Positions 25,191 to 35,262 of a stretch of DNA of 64,000 nt are shown here, one piece after another. The position numbers and the translations under genes were made by a program. Origin of the DNA: Pegea sp. RAD2-039 (Eukaryota; Chordata; Thaliacea; Salpida; Salpidae). The stretch is taken from positions 45,001 through 109,000 of the forward strand of contig JAQGEQ010000348.1 in NCBI GenBank assembly GCA_034620365.1, in the 5' to 3' direction. The notes under the pieces are model-generated. The model searched no databases, was not told the DNA's origin, and saw nothing but the letters and a program-made list of their open reading frames with translations. Position 1 is the stretch's first letter. Every line of letters starts with the position of its first letter.

Positions 25191-25969
25191 GTTTTAATTT
25201 ATCTTATAGAAAATTCTTTATTTTGATAAGTAAAGATTTTAATGTAAAAAAAGTTTTTACAAGATTTTTTTTATAAAATGAGGACTTTAAAAAATAAAAT
25301 TTTATATATAAATGTATTTAACAATTTTTTCATATTTTTCTTTATATTCAAATTGTTTTAGTCATTTTTATTTCAGAAATAAATTTTTGTAAACTTTAAA
25401 TTATCATTTAGATGATTTAAAAATATTAAAAAAGATATTGTATTTTTATTATTTTTGAACTAGAATCTATCACAAAATAATTTCTATCCTAAATTGTTTA
25501 TGAATTTTTTTTTATTCCATCAAAGAATGTTTTGGATTTCAATGTAAAACCAATTAATTATAAAAAGAAAACTTTAAAAAGCTATTTATGATATAATAAT
25601 TCCGAAATATATTAAATCATAGCAAAATTTTCATACAACTACTTATAATGAATACAAATCCATTTTTAAGAAGTTTATTAAAGATCTCTTTTTCAGAAAA
25701 CTTTGATTTGTAACTTTATTCTAAATGTTTTGATAAAGTAAGTCTTATATTCTTGAAAATTTTCATTTTTATAAGAATTGCTCTTAGGTTAAAAAAAATT
25801 CTGTTTATTTTTTGTTTCATTAGAAACAACTTTTTAACATATCAACAATTACATTGTTATAAACAAAATCATCTGATATAGCTCTCACCAATATTTGGCC
25901 TAACTAGTTAGATTGGAATAAAAACATCTCGTTTAAAAAAATGATTGTTTTATTTGGGGAAAATTAGTC

Positions 25970-26095
25970 GTAGTTTTAGTCTATTTGAAAGAAATCATAC
26001 TGGTGAGAAGACATATGAATGTACTATGTGGAAGAAAATTCACTAATAATTCCAATCTTTTAACTCATGAATGAACATATACAGACGATAATTAG
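25970..26095 (+). pseudogene. C2H2 zinc-finger remnant, arm 1
   Basis: The translated pieces ERNHTGEKTYECTM and, in another frame, GRKFTNNSNLLTHE are unmistakable C2H2 finger and TGEK linker sequence. A TGTGTGGA-type motif has become TGTGGA, giving a frameshift, and a TGA follows the second histidine helix. The finger sequence resembles those of the intact gene at 29,603-30,385 (NSNLLTHE against NSNLLSHE). The arm 2 copy at 45,880-46,125 is longer by about one finger, so arm 1 has an internal deletion. Confidence 0.75.
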
Positions 26096-26359
26096 GCATA
26101 ATTAAAAAAGGTTATTACAAAAGAGATTAAGGGCTGAATATCAAAAGAAGGTTGATTAAGAAAAGATGGAAAAACTAATAAAGCTAATAAGATGGCTATA
26201 ACCTATAAAGTAAGACAAAATATGCATCATGAAAAGAAAAACAAATATAAAAAATTTGGAAAAAAATTAATTAGGTAATGGCAAATTTCGAGTGATTGAA
26301 GGAAAAAAAATTTGAAAAGAAAAGAAAGTACGAAACATAAACGAGATCACAAGAAACAA

Positions 26360-26877
26360 TTAACCGAGCTACTAAAGAAGTAAACTTAAAATAGCTGAAA
26401 ATAAAGTCAGAAATATATAAAGTATAATTAAAGATGGTTAATCGAGGAAAGATAAACAAAAATAAGCTCAGCAGATCGTTAAAATGATATTTAATAATAG
26501 TAATATTTTATTTGATGGTGCAAACGGAGCCACTATGACCTTGGCACTGGCTGCAGTAGCTACCTTGCACAGTTTCTTTAGGTTATCGGGGGGCTTATAT
26601 GGGTTATGTTAAATTTTGAATTTGCGGTTTACTCAACAAATTTTTTAAAAACAAATAAATTTATTTTAATAATAAAAGTATTCACCATTATTTTCTTTAC
26701 ATTATTTGTTATCAGTTTATTTTTAGACTTTGTTTTCTAAAGTTATAATTTACTAAACAAACTATTTCAATGAAATTCTTAAATAGGTATAAATTTTGAT
26801 CATTTTTCGTTTGAAAAGTTTAATAAACGTTAAAGAAAAAAGCAAAATTTAGTAAGGAAACTTACGGATGCATTATT
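26360..26877. mobile_element. Segment present only in arm 1, probable insertion
   Basis: Arm 2 runs directly from sequence like GAAACATAAACGAGA to sequence like ATCATTGGCTGGAA, whereas arm 1 has about 0.5 kb between them. The extra piece contains a strikingly GC-rich patch (26,515-26,620) with GGAGCCACTATGACCTTGGC and TATCGGGGGGCTTATATGGG. Frames through the patch are open on both strands for about 30 codons, with no family recognised. It is an insertion in arm 1 or a deletion in arm 2. A SINE-like or other transposed fragment is the simplest reading. Confidence 0.45.
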
Positions 26878-27545
26878 AAAGTACTAAATGATTGTTGTTT
26901 CTTTTGAAAATATCATTGGCTGGAACAGCTGTAGAAAAGGATTAAAACAATTATTTTCTGGATTTTAAAGAATAAAAGGTTTTTTTAGCTTGAAAACCTA
27001 AACTTTTATCAATATAGTAGCTAACATTATCTGTCTAAGCTTTTGTTTCATAATAATTTCTGCATACTCTTATACTGCTTTTTATTTAATAATGTTTGAA
27101 AAAACATAAAAATTGTTTTTTACTTTAATTGTAGTTTTTCAACTAAACTTGTAATATATTTTATTCCTGTTGTAAGCTTTTGAATCTGTCATTTTTACTT
27201 CAGCATTTTTTTTCAATATCTAAGATAATAAATTCTTACTTCTTCAAAAGTGTTATAATTTTTTATAGTGCTCTTATGCAGGAAATTCTGCAGATCTTTT
27301 TAATCTGCTAAAGTTTAACAGATAATAGACAATTTATCAAATTCTGTGGAAAAATTGATCTGTGTGACTACTTGTGTCATTACAGAATGCGTTTTTGCAT
27401 CAGATGATCAGATTATGTAACATAACAATATTTTATTTGATTAAGTACTTATACTTTGAGATAAAGTTATTTCTAGTAAGTGATTTCTATATTATATATT
27501 TATTATATATTGTGGTTGGTGAAAGTAAAAATCCTCTACAAAACT

Positions 27546-27806
27546 ATGGTGGATCCACATAAAACTACCAAGAACTTACAATCGAATATAAAGAAAAATT
27601 CTGACAAACAAACTTCATCAAAGCAAGACTGCAATGGCAGTTGCCAATCTTGCAATAAGATTTTCTCTGGTGAAGATCCGGTAATAGAATACTCTAAATA
27701 TATCTCCTGCTTTCATCTCAACTTTCCTGCTTTGACCCTTAAATTGTTTGTAATTTGGTGTTGTCACAAAACCACTGGTTGCATCATCATCAATATAAAA
27801 TCATAA
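27546..27806 (+). CDS. PHD-like zinc-finger ORF, arm 1 copy
   Basis: An 86-residue ORF starts at ATG in a reasonable context (AAACTATGG). Residues 1-25 are Lys/Thr/Ser-rich. Around residues 30-60 the pattern C-x3-C-x2-C, then DPVIEYSKY, then a CFHINF segment with PALT after it, follows the PHD-finger layout seen in some retroelement ORF1 proteins and chromatin readers. However, the expected zinc ligands of the second pair and after the histidine are Tyr, Tyr and Phe. The remainder (KLFVIWCC to IKS) reads into arm-junction sequence, and a GTAATT donor could end an exon before it. The arm 2 copy differs by 10 bases, 6 of them amino-acid changing. A diverged or non-zinc-binding finger, or a relic, are both possible. 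Confidence 0.45.
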   Translation: MVDPHKTTKNLQSNIKKNSDKQTSSKQDCNGSCQSCNKIFSGEDPVIEYSKYISCFHLNFPALTLKLFVIWCCHKTTGCIIINIKS

Positions 27807-27829
27807 ACGTCCAACTCACAAACTTATCA

Positions 27830-28292
27830 TGACGTCATCAGCATCATGTAGTTAAACAACTTTGAAAGCAATAATGAAGTCGCCAGTGGAAGAGTTGATG
27901 ACGTCACTAAATTTGATTATACTATGACGTCATATGATCGTTGTTTTCTGAGAAAGTCATTTATGGTAGTGAAGTCTTTTGATCTGGTGGTATTGTTACT
28001 TGTAGTGACGTCATCAATTAGTAGTTTAGAGAAGCTAAAGAAAGAAAAATATTAAACGATTTTAGGATTATAAATAATGTTGTTAACAAATTTTACGTCG
28101 TCAGCTTTGATAGAAAAGAAGTAAAAACCAATTTTGAATCAACAACTGATACACTGATAAACGGGTAGGATTGAGTGACGTCATCATTATCTATGTGATG
28201 ATAAAGTTGATTAGGACATTCAGATAATGATAATGACGTCATCAGTTTATCTTCATATAACATTTGAAGTGATGATAGCAACGATGACGTCA
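27830..28292. promoter_or_regulatory. Cluster of seven TGACGTCA palindromes
   Basis: Perfect TGACGTCA octamers start at 27,830, 27,899, 27,925, 28,006, 28,177, 28,234 and 28,285. This is the CRE site bound by CREB/ATF-type bZIP factors. In DNA this AT-rich less than one is expected in the whole window. Several are followed by TCATCATC or TCAGCATCATG. The first four belong to the palindrome centre shared with 44,460-44,751; the last three are outside that homology. Regulation of the neighbouring genes is inferred. Confidence 0.55.
27908..28017. other. Loop of the ancestral palindrome (arm 1 side)
   Basis: GATGACGTCACT at the end of arm 1 and AGTGACGTCATCAA at 28,004-28,017 are inverted copies flanking a ~96-bp loop. 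The same loop is at 44,576-44,673, where it is followed by the start of arm 2. Here the second arm stops after about 14 bases and unrelated sequence begins, marking a breakpoint near 28,018. Confidence 0.65.
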
Positions 28293-29602
28293 TTAATAAC
28301 TAGTCATAAGTGAGTGAGTTCACTTTGAAAACTACTGGAATAAGTCTTAGTGAATTCTAATTTTCGTTATCAGTTAAACCACAACTTATTATATTTATTC
28401 TGCTTATAATAGAAACTGAAACTTTTTTATTTTAAACTAGTTCTAAAAAAACATCGAATAAGTTTTTTAATTTTTCATAAAAATCTTTTCATTTCCTGCC
28501 ACCAGGCAGGACAATTCCGTCATAATAAGACTTAAATAAGATGTTATCATCTGGCTTAAATGTTGTATAATACTAGTATCTATTTAGATTTATTTAAACA
28601 CATTTATCTAACTATAGTGTGATTAAAAATACTGTTCTGTTATGTTATTTGAAAATTTATATTTATAAACAGTATGAAGTTATTTTAAATTTTCTTATTC
28701 TCACAATTGAGATCTTTAGAGGTTAAGCTGAATCAGATGAATCTCATTAATTTTTGGATGATATTTCTTGTGCTTCCACAACTACTAAAAATTGTTCGTT
28801 TGCTTCTTGGTTTGAATGTTAGTTATCTTATTAAAAGGTTGCATATGAACTCTTATATTTTATGCATTCTTGTTCATAATCAAGCAACTCAAAATTTTAT
28901 GAGATATAAATGATAAATAAATTATCAATTAATTAAACCTAAGATCTTTTCTTGACTCGTTCAGTACGTAAAATTTTGTTACATTTCTTAAAATGTGATA
29001 GAAAATACAAGTTTAGTAATTTTGTTTTAAAATAATGTTTACTGCTGCCACTTACATCAAAATACTCGCTTATTTGGTTTTTTAATTTTATTTTAATATA
29101 AGCCAAACTTGCAGAATTCATTTTCTTAAAAAGAAAAACATTGCTTCATTGTAATATTTAACACTTTTTCACATTTATCTAAATTCTGCTCTGTAAGTTC
29201 ATTATTTAACCAAACTTTGTCTATCTATTAAAGAGATTGAAAATTGATTTACACCAATTAACTGTTTGCAAATTAAAAGTTAAAAAATTAAGAGATAAAA
29301 GCATTCAAGTATATAGTCAATAACACAAAAGAGTTACTATAACCATAAATAACCGTTTAAATAAACATAAACGTTTTTTGCTGAAATTACAAGAAAAAAT
29401 CAGAAATATTTAAAACAAACGAAACTCTAAAATGTTGTTAGAAAAATAATAAAAATAAAACAAGAAATACTAAAAACTAGGATGAGACAAAATTGATCTT
29501 TATATGATCTTTTTTCTGATTACTTTGAATCTAATTAATGTAAGTGGTTTGGTGGTATAAAAGACTTGCATAACGGCGAAATTGATTTCCACAAACAATT
29601 CA
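28018..29602. other. No gene seen; one GC-rich hairpin
   Basis: Between the breakpoint and the zinc-finger gene I see no supportable exon. A hairpin CCTGCC-ACCA-GGCAGG lies at 28,495-28,510. The three rightmost CRE-type octamers of the cluster also fall here. Confidence 0.45.
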
Positions 29603-30385
29603 TTAAATTTGTTTTTCACCAGTATGAGTTCTTTTATGTTGTAAAAGAAGGTCATTTCGACTAAACTTTTTTCCACAAAAAGAGCATTCATATGGTTTCT
29701 CACCAGTATGAGTTCTTTGATGTCTTATGAGATCTGAATTTTGACTAAACTTTTTTCCACAAACAATACATTTAAATGGTTTCTCACCAGTATGTGTTCT
29801 TTCGTGTCTTAAGAGGTTTGAATTTTGACTAAACTTTTTTCCACAAACAATACATTCAATTGGTTTCCCACCAGTATGAGTTCTTTCATGTGATAAGAGG
29901 TTTGAATTTTGACTAAACTTCTTTCCACAAACAAAACATTCAAATGGTTTCTCACCAGTATGTGTTCTTTCATGTGATAAGAGGTTTGAATTTTGACTAA
30001 ACTTCTTTCCACAAACAATACATTCAAATGGTTTCTCTCCAGTATGAATTCTTTCGTGATTAATAAACTGAGATCTGCAACTAAAGCGTCTGCAACAAAT
30101 CAAACATTCATACTTGTCTTTGCCATTTGAAATTTTCTTAAACAAAAATTTGTTTTCTTCTTTTCCACTATTTTCTGCTGAAGCACTAGTTTTGGTAGAA
30201 ACGCTTTTCTTAGTTGTTGTATTTTCTATTTCATTGTTTAAACTGACTTCATCAAAGTTAATTCCGTGCCAGCTATCAAATTCACTAACACATTCATTAT
30301 CATTTTTCTTGTTAGGTGTTTCACCTCTGATGTTACTTTCGTTTGGTAACAACTTTCGCATGCAATCAGATTCCTTGTCGTCCAT
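29603..30385 (-). CDS. Six-finger C2H2 zinc-finger protein
   Basis: The ORF encodes 260 residues from the first ATG; five more upstream codons are open but have no ATG. Residues 1-90 are acidic and Ser/Thr-rich with no KRAB or BTB sequence. Six C2H2 fingers follow with Cys/Cys/His/His at 94/97/110/114, 122/125/138/142, 150/153/166/170, 178/181/194/198, 206/209/222/226 and 234/237/250/254. They are joined by TGEKP linkers, one of them TGGKP after finger three. Fingers two to four are nearly identical (FSQNSNLL), pointing to recent tandem expansion. The protein ends at GEKQI right after finger six. It is likely a nuclear DNA-binding protein, probably a transcription factor. It could be the last exon of a longer gene. 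It lies alone in the spacer between the arms, which carry related but broken fingers. Confidence 0.9.
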   Translation of the reverse strand: MDDKESDCMRKLLPNESNIRGETPNKKNDNECVSEFDSWHGINFDEVSLNNEIENTTTKKSVSTKTSASAENSGKEENKFLFKKISNGKDKYECLICCRRFSCRSQFINHERIHTGEKPFECIVCGKKFSQNSNLLSHERTHTGEKPFECFVCGKKFSQNSNLLSHERTHTGGKPIECIVCGKKFSQNSNLLRHERTHTGEKPFKCIVCGKKFSQNSDLIRHQRTHTGEKPYECSFCGKKFSRNDLLLQHKRTHTGEKQI

Positions 30386-32639
30386 TAAATTTAATTTCAA
30401 CTTGTTGAGCTACATGTAAACAAAACGTTTTAGTTTTTAGTTTAACAAAAAGTTAAAAAAAATAATATATTATATACAAATCAATTCGATTGTAATCTGA
30501 ATTAACTTTTTGTTAATTTCTATGCAAACTAAAATTATAGATTATTAAAAAAAAATAATTAAAATTTAATCAAAAACAGTTATCCACAGTTTCTTACAAA
30601 ATAAATATATATTTTACAAGAAAATATCTTAAGTAAATTTTAAAATGGTTTCTTGCCATATTCAATACTACAACAAAATTTTAATGAAAGTAAACAATTC
30701 AAAATAGCCTGACAAAAGCTTTCTAATTGACAACATTTCACAAAAAGTCTTTAGCATTCAACGTTATCTTTAGATATTTCTATTAAACGTTTTTTAACAT
30801 CTCTTAATGCTAAGTTTTCTGCTCTATTCTTCGAATTTTTGATGATTTGAAATAAATGTTTACCTGAAAAATATGTTATATATAAGATGGATATGTAAAT
30901 AAAAAAATAAGCAAATACACTTTTGTAATTACTAAGCAGTGTTTTTAAATTGATCGGTGGAAGTTTGGTGTTTAACTTTTTTTGGAAAGAAAATTAAAAT
31001 ATATTTTTAGATCGTTCTACCAGAAGCCAATTTTCAGGAATATAAATCATAATTTTGGGAAAATAAGTTTTTTTTTTAACTTGGCTTTAAAAATCAAAAT
31101 ATATTTTTCTTCCAAAAAATATTATTTATCTTAGACTGATTGCAGCAAAAATACATAAAGCTGTAAGGTACTACTGTCAGCAAAAAATATTCTGGAAAAC
31201 AAAGAGACAAATTTGATAAACGAAAGTAAATCTAATTCACAATTTTAAGTGGAATATATCTAGAAATACCTTATTAGTTACCAGAAATATATTTTATAAA
31301 GTTTTACATAAGTGATTTGCATAAAGTGATACAAACTATTGATTCCAAATTATTTCCAAACCAAATTTTCAAATTAGTTTTTATGTTAATATTGTTTATC
31401 TGTATGACTATGTCAATAGTAAACTGCTTAACATAATCGTTTGTTTGCAATTGTAGTTACAAAACTGAAGTTTCTTGTGTTTACTATGAAGTTACACAAA
31501 CAACATTTTCTAACATTTTCTATCGTATGCTTTAAAATACAAGTTTTCAATTTTTATAGACTATATCTTATTTCTTCAGTATAAAGTTTGACATTTATAA
31601 GCCCACTAAAGTAGTGTGTAGCGAGAAGAAGTTATTTTGAAAACTGTTTAATATGTTTAAATTGTTTAAAACGGATATACGCATGTCTTAAATAATAAAT
31701 GGTTTTTGATTACAAATGTAAAATTTTGATTTAGTGATTGTACTTGATTTTTATAGTATTAAAGATGCTTATAATTAGTTTGACCTTAAAATTTCAAATT
31801 TTTTTAAAAACAGAAATAATATCAATAATTTTATTTTAGTAAAATTAATATCAATATAAAATATCTTATATTTAATAATTGGTAAAGCATTTTTGTGTGA
31901 GAATAAGGTTGTTAGTAGTATCTTTTATTTATTTTTATTTTGAATTATAACAGATGCGTTGTAAATACAATTTCTGCAATACTTTTTTAAGAGATATATT
32001 TATTTATAATTAATTCTATTTCTCTATAATATTAAATTTATGCGAATAAATTTCATAAAAACCAATAAAATGTAAGATTGTTTTTTGTTTCGCTAACTGG
32101 CGCTTAAAGTATTTTTAAAATTTGAAATTTTCTGCAATTTCAAAAAATTTCATTATAAAATTTCTAAGAACAATTTTTATGTAACAACTTTCTTTGCAAA
32201 GTTTTGTTTAAAATGTACAAAGCAATTATACATTTTTTATTTACAAATAAAAAGCAATCAACAATAAAAGTTTTATAAGGAAGCTTATGAATACCAAGTG
32301 TCAATAATATAATTGCAAACTTATTTATTTGAATATTGAACGAAAAGATTCAAGTAAAAAATAGTATTTCTTTTGAAACTTGTTTTCTAAAATAGTAAAC
32401 CACTACACATTAATAGTTAATTAAATTGTAATATTCATTTTTTAAACTTGTACTTGCTAAGAAATAACTACAGGTATAAAATAGCAATAGTATTTCACAG
32501 TGATTCACTAAATTCAGAATGAAAGTTTTAAGATGAGATCTGTATCTAAGATGTTTAAAGAACTAAAAGTTATTTAATAAATATTACATCATTAGTATCT
32601 TTGATATTTGCACTGCTTAGTTATTTCTGTTCTGATAAA
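30386..32639. other. No gene seen
   Basis: AT-rich sequence upstream of the zinc-finger gene. Its promoter is presumably here, but no convincing TATA/start combination can be separated from the background. No repeat partner within the window was noticed. Confidence 0.5.
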
Positions 32640-34640
32640 CAATTGAAACTGATCAAAATTAGTGGATAATGTTTTTCACTGAATTAAAAAACCTTTACAA
32701 ATAAATAATTTGTTTTCAGATTAGTTGTTTAACTATGTAAATAGTTTGGAAAAAAATTATAAAACCTTCTAAGCAAGTCTATGAGACCAAAAGAGTCCTT
32801 AAGTAAACATAAACAATTTGTTAGAAAGAATAATTAAACAACTTGTCAAGTCATTGAACGTAAAAATTTCTTTATTGTTTCAATATTACATGTTCTTCTA
32901 ATGGTTATATTTAAGTGATTTTAAACTGAATTCTTTTGTTTCAACTGATAGTCTCCGTGATAAAAATAATTTGATTTCTTTATTTATACTTAAAGACAGT
33001 TCTCTATAACTAAAATTTGAAGCTTGATCATGTTTCATAAAATCATTACAACAAATTCTATATTTTAAAACGTTATGTGTTTCATAATCAAACAAACATT
33101 ATGTCTCAAGTAACCAAAGAACGTAAGCTATGATTCATAGCAATATTGTAAAATAAAATACAGTAATTTTTTCAATATATATGCATTTATATATAATAAC
33201 TATGAGATTAACTTTAATAAACTGGTTTCTGTAGAATACTTAAATAAGTTTAGAATAACATTAGTAAGAATAAAGAAAAAAGGTTTTCCAACATTTTCTA
33301 CCATGTAAATTTATGAAAAGTCAGAGAAAAACTGAATTCAACAAATTATTTGCAGTTTTTCTCACTTTTATTGGAATTTATTTTAGTAGACACTAAACTA
33401 CAAAAAATTTTAGAATTTAATTGCATATTGATATTTATTTCTAGCAACAAAATGTTCTTATAATAGTATTATTTTCATATTTTATTAAATTTCAAATGTT
33501 GTAACCATACATCTGTTAGATAAATAGGTCAAAATGTTTGAACTTACAAAACATTATTTTTTTAATATTTATAAAATTTTTATTCAAACTCACACAACTA
33601 GCTTTATATAAAAATTATATTTAAAATGTTTAGCATTAAAGAATTACAACTTTTTACTGAATTATATAACCTTCAGAAAAATGAAAAAATTGGTTTCAAA
33701 ATATTTTTCTTAACTAAGTGTAAGGATTGAAAAAAATAAAAAAGTTTTTAAGCTAAAACATTAATAAAGCCATTTTGTAAACATAAACAAAATTTGTTTA
33801 TAAAATATATAAACAACTTTTCAAGTCATTCAACTTAAAATTTTTATGATTGTTTCAACATTGCATGTTCTCATAATGAATACATTTAAGTGATTTTAAA
33901 CTGAATTCTTTTGTTTCAACTTATAGCTTCGAAGATAAAAATCTTTTGATTTCTTTATTTATAGTTAAAGACAATTCTTAATTACTAAACTATGAATCTT
34001 GATTAAGTTTCAAAAAATCATTGCAAAAAATATTGTGTTCGAAAACGTTATGTGTGACGTAATCAAACAAACATTATTCTCCAAAATAACCAAAAAATGT
34101 AAACTATAATTCACTAATAGTATATAAATATATAAAAATTATCTAACATATAAATATTATATCATATACTAAATAAAAAAACTAATTTTAATCAACTGCT
34201 TTCAAACAATAACTAAATAAGGTTAGAATAACATTAGTCAGATTAAATAGAACAATGTTATAACAATTTCTACCATGACAATTTATTAAAAGTCAGAAAA
34301 AAAATTACTTCAACAAATTATTTGCAGTCTGTCTCACTTTTATTGTAATTTAATTTATTAGACTGTAAGTTATAAGATTTTTCAGAATAATATTGCATTT
34401 AAAAATTTATTTTCCAGCCACAAGATGTCCCCATAATAGTTTTACTTTCATATTTTATAAAGTTGTAAATGTCTTATCCTTAGATCTGTTAGATAAATAG
34501 TCTTGCTCAAAGACTTTGAACTTATAAAACATTATTTTTAAATAATTGTAAAATTTTTATTCTAACTCATACAACTAGCTTTACATAAAAAGTATTTTCA
34601 TTTGTTTAGCATTAAAGAATTACTTGAAAAATTGAAACTA
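32640..34640 (+). repeat. Tandem duplication of a ~970-bp unit
   Basis: Unit one (about 32,640-33,660) and unit two (about 33,661-34,640) align in direct orientation. Landmarks at ~970-bp spacing are GATTTTAAACTGAATTCTTT, TCAACAAATTATTTGCAG and CACAACTAGCTTTA or its variant. Part of the unit also occurs at 42,150-42,470, joined to family C. No coding content was seen; the minus-strand open frame at 32,898-33,095 is not preserved in the second unit. Confidence 0.75.
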
Positions 34641-35262
34641 AAATGTATTTCACACCTAGAAGTAAGAAATAATCTTCTATAAGATTGATGTCAAAGAAAT
34701 AAAAAATGTCTCACAATTTTTAGAAAATGAAAATAATAGAGAAAAATAAAAGTTTGAAAAAATACTTTCCTCCTGACAAATACTAGATCGAAAGAATTTG
34801 ATAAGAAAGAGAACTAATTGTTCGAATTTGTCACTACTTTCTTCTGTTAGTGAGCCTCCACAGCAACATTTATTATTTTTGGAATCGACAATCTGTCGAT
34901 AAACTTTATCAAAAAATTGACGTTCTGCAAATATCTTATTTTCAACTCTTGTCATTAATATTAACATTTGAAAATATATTCAATAACACAACCTGTTATT
35001 GATAGATAATAGATAAAATATATCATATTTTCTTGTTCTACACGGTGGTTACTTTTCCAAATAAACTGAAAAAGAAAAAAACTAGCTTCAAAAAAAAGAG
35101 AAATTTTAACTGTTTTTTATTTTGCATTTCACTGTGTGTTGCTCGATTAGTTTCTTTGCGTCTCACTTTTTCTTACTTTATCTTTAATATTATCACTCAT
35201 AGCAAATCCAAATCACCGTTTTCGGCCGAGCTTTTACAATAAAAATTTACCATTTGTAATTC
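34390..35262 (+). repeat. Repeat family C, copy 2
   Basis: Direct copy of 1-872 and 42,464-43,325, overlapping the end of the tandem repeat. The GCTCGATTAGTTTCTTTGCG and TTTTCGGCCGAGCTTTTACA segments are nearly unchanged. Similarity stops at about 35,262, earlier than in the other two copies. Confidence 0.85.
34766..34967 (-). pseudogene. Candidate exon in family C, copy 2
   Basis: A 202-nt open segment starts with ATG and contains FAERQFFDKVYRQIVDSKNN, then KCCCGGSL, EESSDKFEQL and RSSICQEES, before a GTATTT donor. The same segment with exactly the same length occurs in copy 3 (42,826-43,027). There the acceptor TTTTCAG precedes the ATG; here it has become TTTTCAA. Equal length and an open frame favour an exon. 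No domain is recognised. Confidence 0.35.

Larger units (their letters stand above)
17975..27907 (+). repeat. Large inverted duplication, left arm (arm 1)
   Basis: The sequence is repeated reverse-complemented at 44,672-55,230. Matching landmarks in order are AACATCTATAAGTGAAGAAT (outer end), the CAGGTATGATACCTGC palindrome (18.9 kb against 54.3 kb), AAGGCATTTACAATTTG, GCTAGCGATCATTTTATTT, ACTCCGGCTCCAACTCC (22.4 against 49.6 kb), the HP1-like exons, and ACTGCAATGGCAGTTGCC (27.6 against 45.0 kb). A sampled 261-base stretch differs at 10 sites (about 96% identical). The arms differ in length mainly through indels, including a ~0.5-kb segment at 26.36-26.88 kb that is absent from arm 2. Beyond the inner end lies a shared loop (27,908-28,003). 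Confidence 0.92.

Noticed and set aside
29809..30027. Second-frame open segment inside the zinc-finger gene
   Set aside because: It is a shadow of the repeated 84-bp finger units, which keep an alternative frame open by periodicity.
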